A DNA stretch of 64,000 nucleotides from Cyclina sinensis (taxonomy: Eukaryota > Mollusca > Bivalvia > Venerida > Veneridae): assembly GCA_012932295.1 (NCBI GenBank), contig JAAONU010000004.1, forward strand, positions 22,390,872 through 22,454,871, read 5' to 3'. Made by a program: the position numbers and the translations under genes. The stretch's first letter is position 1. The number at the start of each line of letters is the position of its first letter. Below the pieces are notes generated by a model. It was not told where the DNA came from, searched no databases, and saw nothing but the letters and a program-made list of their open reading frames with translations. This document shows, one piece after another, positions 34,697 to 45,591 of this stretch.

Positions 34697-37600
34697 CTGT
34701 CATTACGAAACAGAAAAATATTTTTGAATTTCTCAACAACCTCCAAAACAAGGCAAGAAAATACAATAAACAATAAATTGAAGTTAATTCATCAAAGTTC
34801 GACAATTAATTCATATGCACTTAGATGTTTATGAAATGAAACAAGAACTGTCACTGTAAGATGACAATGCCCCCGAAATGGTACTTTGACCTTTTAGCTG
34901 AGCACCAGTTATTCAGGGGTCAAGGTCAAATAAATATAGGTCAATGGGAAGGTCGTGTCAAAAGGGGTTTTGTGTCCAAGTTTGAAGTATAACCACTTAC
35001 TATAAATGAAGTTATGTCCAATGTTAAAGTTTTCAGACATTTGGATCTTCAAGCTGAATGTCATTCAGGGGTCAAGGTTAAATAAATATTATTCAGTGAG
35101 AAGGTGTTGTCCAAAGGGGTGTTGTGTCCAAGTATGAGGTAAATTAATTTACTAATAAGTAAGTTATGGCCAATGTTAAAGGTTTCGGAAAAACTGACGG
35201 ACGAACGCACAGTTCAAAAACTATATGCCTCCCTTCGGAGGCATAAAATATATTGAACTGACACTGTCATATCAAACAGAGATGTTAAAACTCGTAATGA
35301 GACACATATCGATGCAGTCTTTTCTGTAGTTTTGTACAGCCTGTTTCTTTTTTTTTCTTTTTTTTCTCTTTTTATTTGAAAATTCGGGAATGTGGACTGA
35401 AACAAATAGTTTTAGATATAATAACCATTTAATTATCTTAATATTTCTCCTGATTTAACAGCCATTTCTGTGATCGATTACAATCGCCACTTGACTTAAA
35501 ATTTCGAAGAATTTTACGAAAGAAACAAGTGCTGAAGAAGGTAAGACTATTACTCACATATTCATCTAAAATCAGGTAAGAGTTCTGCATCTGCAATATA
35601 GATAAGAGATGTTTGTAAAACATGCATGCCCCTAGCGCCTTATCGTAGAAGTATAGGAAGGTAGAAGAAGAAGAGGGACTTGTGCCAGTACAAAGTGGAG
35701 GATACCAGGAGCTTAGTAAGATGAATGAGAGGGTCATCTACTAGCTGGCCATGACCAACCTGCCTATGAAGTTTTAGTAAGCCTTGGCCCAAGCGGTCTA
35801 AAATTATTGATCGAAAACCGTTTTGCTTTTCAAAGTCACTGTGACCTTGATCTTTGACCAAGTGATCTGAAAAACTACAAGAGTCATTTACTGGTCATGT
35901 CAAACCAACATAGCAAGTTTGAGGAAACTGGCCTTAAGGATTCTCTAGATATTTTTTCAGGAAAGGTTTTGCTTCTCAAGATCACTGTAACGTTGGCCTT
36001 TGACCTAATTACCCAAAAAACTATAGGGGTCATTTACTAACTATGATCAACATGCCTATGAAGTTTAAGGGAGGCTGGGCCCAAGCGTTCTATGGTTATT
36101 GATCGGAAACCGTTTTGTTTTTTAGGGTCACTGTGACCTTGGCCTTTGGCCTAGTTATCTGAAAAAGATTAGGGGTTATCTACTTGTCATGACCGACTTA
36201 CACACTTACTTTGAGAACCCTGTGTTTAAGGAGTCTCTAAATATCTATTGCAGACCGTTTTGATTTTCAAGGTCACTGTGACCTTGGCCTTTGCCTTTAT
36301 GACCCGAAAAACTATAGGAATCATATACTAGTCATGATCAACCTACAACACAAGTTTACGAAACTTGGGTCCAATAATTCTCTAGATATTTAATAGAATA
36401 TGTTTCGCTTTTTAGGGTCACTCTGACACTGGCCTTTGACCTAATGACCCAAAAACAATAGGGGTTATCTACTGGCCATGATCAACCTGTCTATAAAGTT
36501 TTGGTGAGCCTGTGTTCAAGCGTTCTATAGTTATTGATCGGAAACCGTTTGGCCTTTCATGGTCATTGTGACCTTGGCCTTTGACCTAGTGATCTGAAAA
36601 CCGAAACAGGTCATCTACTGGTCATGATCAACCTATAATTCAAGTTTATGGAACCTGGGCCCACGGATTCTATAGTTATTGATCGGAAACCTTTTTATTT
36701 CTCAAGGTCATTGCGAAATAGGTGGATCAAAAGGTTCTCTAGATACTGACTGCAAACGAAGTGTCTACCGGCCGACCAACCGAGTTACCGACATTTGCAA
36801 AAACAATATATCCCGATATCTTCGATGGGGTGCAAAAATGTTTACCGGCGGCTTTGATAGAAGTGATAACTTGAAGTTATTTTTAAGAGCTACCAATGGC
36901 TTACATCTATACTAGAAGTGCAACAAACAGCTACGTCAGTGGTGCACACATCATGTTATAACCTTATAAAATGTCCTATTTAAATAAGTGGTCAATGAGC
37001 CTGGAAAATTTGAAAAATTAAATTTACACAGATGTGTACATGTAAACTTATATAACTAGACCAAGTCATTTTACATTAAATTTTATACATTCATTATGAA
37101 ACCAAATATATTCCTACTGAGTATAGGTTAGTGATTAATAATACGCATTAACAAAAATAAATTGGTCAGGCGTGAAAGTTGAATATTGTGAGACTCTTTT
37201 AAGATTGGCCAGTGTTGAAAAAATATTTACCAATATTTGAAGCCATATTAAAAATTTTTCGTTTATTTTATAACTCAGAAGTGAAATAACACTTAGTTAC
37301 TTCTAGATCACATGGTCTCTGGAAATTCACTTTCCTTCTATAATTCCTCTTACCAGCATACATCTTGGTAAGTTTGAACACTAGTATAACTTTGATATGC
37401 AAATTATTGTCCGCTCAATGTATTAAGTAGTGATATCTGATACATATACAAAATCCTGTTTCAATCATGAACTATATGGCTAGACAATCTGCAAATAGTT
37501 TTAGCTTTAGAGTAAACAACTTCAACATTATACAACAAAGTACACATGTATAGAATGCGATAATGTGGTTGTCATAATACCTTTTTGTTGGATTCTGGCA

Positions 37601-40600
37601 CGAGACATTCAACTGACCGATGCATGTCTAGGAAGTTTGCGAAATCTTCATCACTAATAACAAACTGCTCAGCATTTCTGAGTGCATCTGGCCCGGCGTT
37701 CTCACCTTCAATCAGCAGACACTGAAACACCTATAGTAAGGCAAAGCGAACATAATTATTTTTGTACAAACAAGAGATTTTTGTGTTATATGCATGTCCC
37801 TTTGAGTTCAACGCAGCCTCCTGTGAGCTTGATCTCTGAGCACCTGGGTGCAAAATCTTAAATCTACTTGACACGACTATCGATGCTGTGAAATCTGAGG
37901 TTTCTGAGTTAAGTTGTTCTTGGTTCATTGACCATATTTTGTATTAGAACTGCAGACCCCTATGACCTTGACCTAGGACATACCCCCGGCATAAAAAGTA
38001 AAAAGGTTCATATAGCATTACTCATCATACGAAACAATCATAAGAGATAAAGGTCCCAAGTTCAGCTGTTGTTGAGTTATCAATCGGAAACTGTTTTCAA
38101 ACTGCAGACTGCTGTAAGTTTGACCCGGTAAGCGTAAAAATAAAACGAGGTCGTATTCTCATCTGTAGTTTGAGAGTCATCCGAATTAGTAATCAGAAAC
38201 CGTTATCACAGTACAAGCTCCTAAGAGACTGACCTTTGATCCCAAGGGCTTGAAATCAACAGTAGTCATTTTTATCATGTCCAGCCATCGCAAAAAGTGT
38301 AAGGTACCTGAGCTAAGTTTTTCTTTCTTGATTAACTGGTCCGAAGCCATTTTTAAAGTGAACACCACTAAAGGCTTGACTTTTGAACTTGTAATCTCAA
38401 CAACAATATGACATTTTTCAAATCAACATGTCCATCCTACCTACCAAGGGTAAAGTCATATGGACTAATATATTCTCAAGTAATTGAAAACTTTTTACAA
38501 AGTGTTAGCCCCTTTGAGCTCAATCTTTTACCCCACCGAGTCCTTACTCAATAGACATCATCTACTTTTCATGTCAAACCATTCTGTAATTATCGCCGTC
38601 CCTGGACGGCGATATATACAATTAACAAGATTTGAACAGTTTTGCCTGTACACCGCCTGCCTTTAGCCAATCAAAGCAAAGCATTCCATATCACATGATA
38701 ACAAAATGGACGTCAAAATTCTTCTGCAAGGGATGCGTAAATGAACTCGCCCAACCGCCATGTTTGTCGGGTTACTTATTCTTACAACTGAAAAATACCA
38801 TCATCAATGTACGATCTCAGTACCAGTCTTCAGGCTCGTGTAGGATAAATATTGGATAATCGCAATATTTTTTGCTAAATGTCATTTTTAACTAGAGAAT
38901 GTAGTCTAAATAAGAGTATGGTTTGTTTGTTTTTTCCAAAACTTGCACTTAAAGAAAAAATTAATGCTTGCTTCCGGGCGATTCTAATCAGGATACAAAT
39001 TCCCCGCAGGGGTTACTTCCCCTGATTAGCACAGTAAAAGTAGCAAAGCGTGTCTAACCGGTGCGAGGAGTTTCATCAGGATTTTTCCGTGTTTTATATA
39101 TTCTTGATTAGGGTCAGGGCAATATCGTATTTTTTACCTAAGATTTATTCTGTTTAAATTGTACATATAATATTCTTATGGTACTGAAGAACTGTGTCTA
39201 GCTTTTGTTAAGTTTACATTTTTAAGTAATAAATAAAGTTAAAAAACTACGCAAATAGTCAACTTATGCGTAGACTGGTTTACAACAAAGCAATATTTAC
39301 AAGGTTTTAATGCTGCAAATTTTAACATGATGTATAAAGATATTGGGTTTTTTTTCATTAAGAAGCCAAATCGCCCGCTTTCAAAAATAGTCCAGCTACA
39401 ATAAAAAATACAATGTATATCCCATCTACTTTATAATTTCTGTGTGAAAATTATCAAACTTCGATTTTCAGAGCAAAGCAAGTTGTAAGATTATCAAATC
39501 AATGAATGAAGAACATGAAATACATTCATCTATGGATAAGACGAAATGCATGGCTGAACGGCGATTTCAAGCATTTTTGGAAATGCTAATACTTGTGTGA
39601 GGTTTATTCTTACAACAGTGCTTAAGAGCTACTCATCGGAAATCGTTTCCAGAGTGCGGGCCCTTATTACTTGAAACTTTTTGACCAAGTAAGCCAAAAA
39701 CAAAAGCCGTCTACTAATCAACATGCCAAATCTACATATTCTTCATAATATTGATCAGAAACCATTTGGTTTATAAAAACCTTTCACATTTTATAACTAT
39801 AATGAATGATCAACATTATTCTTTGTCCAGTCACATTGCAGTATTTTTCAAATTTCTGCTAAGTCTACTTTGGTTAATGTGTACTAACTAAATTAAATTT
39901 ACTTAATCAAGTAATCTCTTACTTCAGAGAGATGCTTTGTATTTAGTTGAAAAATAATGTTGATCATTAAATAGGTTAATGTTTAATAATACGCATTAAC
40001 AAAAATAATTGGTCGCGTGCCTCCGGCACGCCTGACCTATTTATTTTGGTAATGCGTATTATTAAACATTAACCTATACTTAATACTTTTATGATAATAC
40101 TATGTATGTTTTATCAGTTACTGATATGGCTAATGGTTACTATTAGAAACTGAAACCCATGTTTTTCAATGTCTAAACGATACGTATTTAGTAAACTTTA
40201 CTGAAATAATAATCCAAAATAGCCGACGTTTAGTTAAGTTTCCAAATTATTTGAAACTGACACCATGTTTATAAAGTTTAAACAAAATCATTTATGAAAT
40301 ACCATATACTTGTGTTGAAACAGAAAATTTGTCTATAAAATTTTATTTGTTAGGTTTAAACTACTTTTGTATTAATAGACGTAGTGCAGTATTACAATTT
40401 TAGAAAACTTCGATAGTTTAATTATTATTGTTTCGTGTTTATTTTTAGAAAATGCGACTAATGGTCTAAATATAGTCCAACAAATCGGCGAAGCATTTTC
40501 TGAAAAAAAAATGAGCTAATGTTTTCTTTTTTCTTTCTTTCTTTTTTTGAAAATGCTTATTATAATTAAGGCCCACAAAAAACGAAGCCAGACTTTTCTA

Positions 40601-43600
40601 AAATCATACTGACCTAGTTCAAAATATAAAGGTGACCTTGGACTGCGTGAATTATTGAACTGAATATTGAATTACTATTTATATATATATTTAGTTGCAG
40701 AGTACTTATAGTGATTTTTTACATAGGGAAGAGTTTTAGTGAGCAATTTTCAAAGAATCAAACAAGTTTTTAAGAAATGAAGTTATGACTTGTTATGGAA
40801 ATGTTTCAGTGACCGTGTCGTAAAAGTTGTGCTGAATGGTGAATGGTGAATGGCAGAGCAATGGACTGAAACTACAGTGACACCCTAGCAAAATGTTGCT
40901 GCAGTGATTTTAATGGCTTCCGGAAAAGGGAGGTGTCTGGTCAAGTAATGACAAGGATCCAACGGCTGATGCAATGGAACCGGAATTACTCTTACTCTAG
41001 GCATTAAAGAAACTACTTTTGAACATGGAAGGTTTTTTAAAAACAGAATAGAAAATTAAGACAGAAAATAAATGAACTTTACGATTCCTCATTAGTACCA
41101 AGCATATTAGTTAGTCTCCAGAGTCAATGGCATAATGGCATGAATATGGTGAAAGATGATACTTTTAGTATGTTTAGACCTTACCTTCCATCTGCATGGG
41201 TTTAACTGGTTAATGGCCTCCGCCATGTCCTCATCCTTGTTGTATGTATTCACGACAGTGTTCAGCTTGAATGCGACCTGTATGGGTTAAAGTATTTCTT
41301 GTGCTATTGCAAAAAGACCTAAAGCATTGTGTCAACAGTAACTGTATTATAACTCTCTGTAGTTATTCTTTTTCAAACATTCTGCATAAGATGCTCGATT
41401 AGAAAACTGCATCTCAGGTAATACAGAATTATTACAAAATCCAAAGAACATACGTTTTTTATGTTCCCCGCCATCACTTTGGAGGTGGGGCCCTTGTCCA
41501 TCAGTCCGACTGTCTCGCTGTCCGTACATAGACTGTCTTTTGTCGCTTGTAACTACAAACGTAACTGCTAGAGCCATAAAACTTTCTAAGAATAGTTGAC
41601 AGGATGTGAATCTACGCACCTGGGTATTTTAACGCAAATTTCTTGGAGATAAGCAGAGTTATGTCCCCTTATTAAGCAAAAATTTGTGTGCGCGTAACTC
41701 CACGTACAACTGCTAGAGCCACGAAACTTTCTAAGAAAAGTTGTCAGCATGTAAAGTTACGTTCCTGGGTAATTTAACGCAAATTTATTGGAGATCGGCA
41801 TAGTTATGCCCCCTGATAAAGCTAAACATAGCATTTTCAGACTTTATACGCACCTGTAATTCTACAAAAAAATTCGTGACAGTACAGTGGAATGTGGGGG
41901 TATCCGTGTCCTATGGAAACATCTCTAGATTTTTTAAGGATTGCAACGAGATGAACACTGGCTATATGGTGTTTCATGTTAAAAAATAGACAATTCAACT
42001 GTCTAAAATTATAAATATTAACAGATAAAATATGGAGCAGGTTTTTTGTTTTTTATAATGATCATCACTCCTTTTAGGAAATTTAAATATATCGTCTTAT
42101 CCATCACTTTGTTCCATTTTAAAGAAATTCTTAAAATCCATTAGAGTTGAAAATGTGACGACTGTTTGATACCGTAACAGTTCAAACCCACCTTGTACTC
42201 GGTACACAAACGCCTGACTCTAAGCAAACTGTCTATATGATTCTTTTGCCCTTGTTGTCGTCCAATTTTCTCATTGGTGTCCGGATCAAAACTGTCGCAA
42301 GATACGGCAAGAATGTCCAGATACTCTCCTGAAATGGGCATGACAAAATAAAATGTTCAGCCATGGCAGTAGTCTCCCCTTATCAAACCGGAGTTCATTA
42401 CTCTTCAAGATGAAGTTAATGTGTTGGGACTCTGCAACCTAAATGGTAAAAAAATCTTTAGCCAATACTTGTTAAACTAAAACTTTTAAGACAAATATGT
42501 CCGTCCATTTATTAACATGGTTTCGATTACAATGAAATCTTTTTTATACTAGACCCCCAAAACAATTTGCAAAGAACTAAATCATATTACACTGCTACAT
42601 TAACCGGACACCATAAAAAAGTTTCAGTAAACCTGTATCCATTTTCTTACATAAAATGAACTGCCTTTGTCGTCAGAAAATGTTGAAGGTTATTAGGTTA
42701 CAAATAATAACATCATTCGTGAGGGGGAATTTATACATTATACAGGCTTATAGAAAAACTTCCTCATTCATTGAAAACTAAGTCCAAAACAGATACACTA
42801 TCATATGTTTATTTACTCTGTTGATAAACTCGATCAAGTACGATGTATATAATAATCAATGACATACTAGTAGTTTAAACAAGCGGACTTGGTTCTTTTC
42901 AAAACTTATATGATAATAAATGTTTGTAATCTCAAAAACATAAGTCCTGAACAAGGATATGTCCGGGTAAAAGCTATCTGAGACCGTGATTATCTGTTTG
43001 CCTGAGATGCATTTGATTGAAAATAAATAGTATTTATAAACCAAAAATTATAGCAGTTTCTGAGTGATTTTTTCAGCATTTTTTGGTAACAAATTTGAGG
43101 CAAAAGTGATTAAGTTCCATCTTTACGTTGATATTTCATTCCACTTCCTAGCCGGACTAGTGCTACTGGACAATGTTCAGCTCTTAACAAATTCTCCACC
43201 CGCCTTTGGATACAAATACTACATGAGAGACAGCCTTGATGAAAAGAAATACGCGATTATTTTGTTGAAGTTCATCTGAAAAAAATGAAACAGCCCTGGT
43301 TCATTCTACGATTTTTTAGCTTTCTGAAGTGTCTATACATGTAGCTTGTTTTCTGAAATTTATTGGTCTAAAAAAAGTATGTGAAAAGCTCTTGAGGTCA
43401 TAGAATTGATACTAACTTTTGATCTATTGGTTTTCTGTGACAGTAAATAGTTATGCGACACAATGTCAACTATTGTTCATAAAACAAATCAGGCTGATTA
43501 AGTAGTTTGTATGTACGCGTGATAAAGACATGCAGTTTCAAATAATTAAAGTAATAAAAAAATGGGCGTGCTCATTCACTTGCTGTCTGTCCCTTCAACA

Positions 43601-45279
43601 TTTCTGAAGCAACTATTATCTAATTATGTTTATAAACAGGAATACCAATGATCTTGACGTTTCATAGGACATTTGTTTTAAATTAAAAAAAAAATAGGCA
43701 TTTCGCTCAGGCGATGAAAATGAAAAGAAATATTTATGAAAATGAAAAGAAATATTTACAATTCATGTTAGAATTTATTGACTCTTAAGTAAGTGGCTGT
43801 ACGATAAAGTAAGCTTGTTGGTTAAGAAATATACTATGTTGAATCAAGACACCTTCATTGAACAAATATTTAACTGTTTAGTTCAAGAGCTGTAAAATGT
43901 ATCTTGTGTACCACACATATTTGTTTGAAAATACAACACAGATATTAGTGATTTATATCCTTGGCGCGGTGTATATGACTTCGTTTCCACTAAAATTACA
44001 CGCTTAAACTTACAACTTATACATTAATTAAATAAATATGTTTTCATTTTTATCTCTACTTCTAATATGAACTTGGGCGTAATCCAGCATGCAAAAAATA
44101 ACCACTTACAGAGTTGATATTTACAGGTATATTTGGACGTTGAAAAAAAAGGAAATTAAACTTCAACAAATGTAATTGTATTCAGAGGTTGCATCAATAC
44201 CGTATTTTTTGAACCAGTCTTCTTTGATAAGGCTTCCATTGCTCACTATAGACACGCTGGGTAACTTTAGCGTCTCTTTACAGTACCTGACCATCTCACC
44301 GACCACTGTGCCTCGTTTCACTATAAATGGCTCTCCTCCAGAAAAATTGATCTTTTCCATTCCTACAATGAAACATACCTTAGTCTAGCAGCGACTGTTC
44401 AGTTGTAACACGGAGAGAAAACACATATAATAATGAATTTGTGACAGCCTTGTTAAAATATTTTGAAAGCACACACAGACAATACCTTTTTCATAACGAA
44501 CAAAACCTGTAGAAAACCAAATCAATGGATCAGTGCAGATCTATCTATATGTAGTCACAGCTTGCACTCAACAACAGACTATTCAGTATGCTCTACCTGT
44601 TATTGATCTAGCTGTGTGCATTCAAACAGATATCTCATATAACCAAGTTTGCCTTAGACAAAACAAAAAACAAAACAAAACAAAACAAAAAAACATCTTT
44701 ATAAAGTTACATTTTGAAGTGTTAAAAAAGGCTACGATCTTGATGTCACAGGTTCGATACTGTCATTCCAGCAGACCCGCTCTTTCTAACGCTAGTCAGG
44801 GAAAGAACGATCTCGAGCGGTTTGCTCTCTTGATGCCTGGAATAACTTTAAACTCTTATCAATGAATCTGTCTGATCACCTGGAACAAATACATTAAGCT
44901 CAAACAATGTGTACACTACGTTGAACCAAACAACCTTACCTGCGTCTTTTAACATTACAAGGCCCTTTATCGCCGTATCCAGTGGCAATACGAAGGAAGT
45001 TTTCGCTGTATGGAAACAAAATCCGCATTTGTAGTTGCATTTCCGCGTGAAATGGTAATTAACACTTATAGGCACTATTTTATCTTGCACCGGAAGTGCT
45101 GTGGGTGCCCTCTCTGTTGTCATAGTAACGTTTAGTTTCTTTTCATTTAGATTTTTGTCGAGATATTCATCGTAAACATCACAATGTTTCCAAGTTTTTG
45201 ACTTGTTTTTTAGCAAAATTAATACGACAAAAGTGAAAACAATAAAAACTGAAATGGCACCAATATATATGAGCTCCAT
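34532..45279 (-). CDS. RSAD2: Viperin, radical-SAM antiviral enzyme (RSAD2), complete, 7 exons
   Basis: Coding exons in transcript order: 45279-44940, 44362-44201, 42328-42192, 41277-41185, 37730-37581, 35590-35558, 34696-34532. They total 1080 nt, 359 residues plus stop, close to the 361 of human viperin, and every junction agrees in phase. Residues 3-23 form a hydrophobic membrane anchor. The radical-SAM cluster motif CNYKCGFC has C81, C85 and C88; FSGGEP (G122-G123-E124-P125) binds SAM; SIVSNGS is at 151-157. The characteristic C-terminus ends KLDW. Viperins make ddhCTP from CTP at ER or lipid-droplet membranes, a chain terminator for viral polymerases; this is family knowledge. The cytidylate kinase partner CMPK2, adjacent in vertebrates, is not seen here. 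No catalytic residue appears lost. Confidence 0.96.
34843..35252 (+). mobile_element. Short interspersed element with tail hairpin, viperin intron 6
   Basis: Starts near AAGAACTGTCACTGTAAG, contains two diverged internal units (ATTCAGGGGTCAAGGT... and GTGTCCAAGT...), then ACTGACGGACGAACGCAC and a terminal hairpin TATGCCTCC-CTTC-GGAGGCATA at 35224-35245. No coding potential. Confidence 0.6.
35558..35590 (-). CDS. RSAD2: Viperin exon 6: 33-nt micro-exon
   Basis: Encodes only [11 protein letters not shown], the conserved viperin segment, between acceptor ctatattgcag and donor gtgagt, phase 0 both sides. An interspersed repeat begins about 11 bp upstream on the transcript side, so the polypyrimidine region is element-derived. 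Confidence 0.9.
35602..36840 (+). mobile_element. Element B1: nuclear-receptor-motif-rich element, viperin intron 5
   Basis: Head hairpin ATGTTT-GTA-AAACAT at 35609-35623, then ATGCATGCCC. About seven units of about 150 bp each carry GGTCACTGTGACCTTGGCC-type and ATTGATCGGAAACCGTTTTG sequences. It ends after GTGTCTACCGGCCGACC and CGATGGGGTGCA. Perfect GGTCANNNTGACC palindromes are at 36126-36138, 36271-36283 and 36561-36573. Confidence 0.65.
37122..37176 (+). mobile_element. Solo arm of the foldback element
   Basis: Shares ATAATACGCATTAACAAAAA and ATTGGTC with the left arm of the complete foldback element at 39972-40078. The right arm is missing. It lies in viperin intron 5. Confidence 0.6.
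37581..37730 (-). CDS. RSAD2: Viperin exon 5
   Basis: Fifty codons, [20 protein letters not shown] to CLVPESNKK. Acceptor ttactatag, donor gtatta, phase 0 both sides. [11 protein letters not shown] is highly characteristic of viperin. Confidence 0.93.
37765..38614 (+). mobile_element. Interspersed element with terminal hairpin, viperin intron 4
   Basis: Starts near CAAGAGATTTTTGTGTTATA and ATGCATGTCCC, carries several diverged ~110-150-bp units (AATCGGAAAC, GACCTTGACCT), and ends in a perfect 11-bp inverted repeat, TATCGCCGTCC-CT-GGACGGCGATA, at 38591-38614. Confidence 0.5.
39972..40078. mobile_element. 107-bp foldback (MITE-like) element, viperin intron 4
   Basis: Perfect 28-bp inverted arms at 39972-39999 and 40051-40078, continued imperfectly inward for about 16 bp. 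The centre, GCGTGCC-TCC-GGCACGC, is itself a hairpin, so the whole element can fold as one stem. Confidence 0.85.
41185..41277 (-). CDS. RSAD2: Viperin exon 4
   Basis: Exactly 31 codons, encoding [18 protein letters not shown] up to NPCRWK. Acceptor acccatacag, donor gtaagg, phase 0 both sides. It is found by homology; no long ORF marks it. Confidence 0.92.
41455..41900. repeat. Interspersed repeat with two ~180-bp internal units, viperin intron 3
   Basis: Two diverged copies share ACTGCTAGAGCCA.., AACTTTCTAAGAA.AGTTG, TTAACGCAAATTT.TTGGAG and AGTTATG.CCCC. Likely a fragment of a dispersed family; no coding content. Confidence 0.55.
42192..42328 (-). CDS. RSAD2: Viperin exon 3
   Basis: Acceptor ccatttcag. 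Encodes [20 protein letters not shown], followed by [10 protein letters not shown], a viperin-specific barrel segment. Phase 1 in, 0 out; donor gtgggt. Confidence 0.95.
44201..44362 (-). CDS. RSAD2: Viperin exon 2: GGEP and SNGS motifs
   Basis: Acceptor ttcattgtag. Encodes [12 protein letters not shown] and [11 protein letters not shown], the SAM-binding strands of the partial TIM barrel. Phase 1 in and out; donor gtattg. Confidence 0.95.
44655..44696. repeat. (AAAAC)n microsatellite
   Basis: Repeated CAAAA units in viperin intron 1. Confidence 0.85.
44940..45279 (-). CDS. RSAD2: Viperin exon 1: membrane anchor and 4Fe-4S cluster motif
   Basis: Starts at ATG 45279-45277, 89 bp from a TATA box. 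Encodes a hydrophobic N-terminus, a lysine-rich linker, then [20 protein letters not shown], the radical-SAM CxxxCxxC. Ends in phase 1 at gtaagg. Confidence 0.95.
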
Positions 45280-45367
45280 TTTGTAACACTTTATTGTTTA
45301 ACAGTTTGCAATGAAGTGGATGAAGTTTAAGTTACAAGGATATCTTTCCGAAAGGTAAACAACTGCT

Positions 45368-45375
45368 TATTTATA
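45368..45375 (-). promoter_or_regulatory. TATA box of viperin
   Basis: TATAAATA on the minus strand, 89-96 bp upstream of the ATG. It predicts a start site near 45340 and a short 5' UTR of about 60 nt. Confidence 0.6.
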
Positions 45376-45483
45376 GGAAGTAGAACACTAGTTTACCTAT
45401 ATTTAACCTACTTTCTGTTTAGCATGTTGATCTAGGCGTTTTCAGGATATAGAACACTATTTTCAGAAAATGCACTTTATGAA

Positions 45484-45491
45484 TGACGTCA
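45484..45491. promoter_or_regulatory. CRE (CREB/ATF) palindrome upstream of viperin
   Basis: A perfect TGACGTCA about 110 bp upstream of the TATA box. ATF/Jun factors binding such sites take part in interferon-type enhancers in vertebrates. Confidence 0.5.
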
Positions 45492-45537
45492 TACGGTGGA
45501 AGCCTCAAGAAGACACAATATTTGTGTTATGGCCTAT

Positions 45538-45547
45538 GAAAGTGAAG
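45538..45547. promoter_or_regulatory. ISRE-like IRF site upstream of viperin
   Basis: GAAAGTGAAG on the plus strand differs from the IRF consensus GAAANNGAAA only in the last base. It lies about 50 bp beyond the CRE and about 260 bp from the ATG. Confidence 0.4.
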
Positions 45548-45591
45548 ATCTAGTCTAAAGTCTAGTGAATTTTTGTTTTCCTTGTTCGACG

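Noticed and set aside
44848..44939. Extension of viperin exon 1 past the GGTAAGG site
   Set aside because: The frame continues by chance to a stop; the homologous sequence resumes in exon 2 with matching phase.
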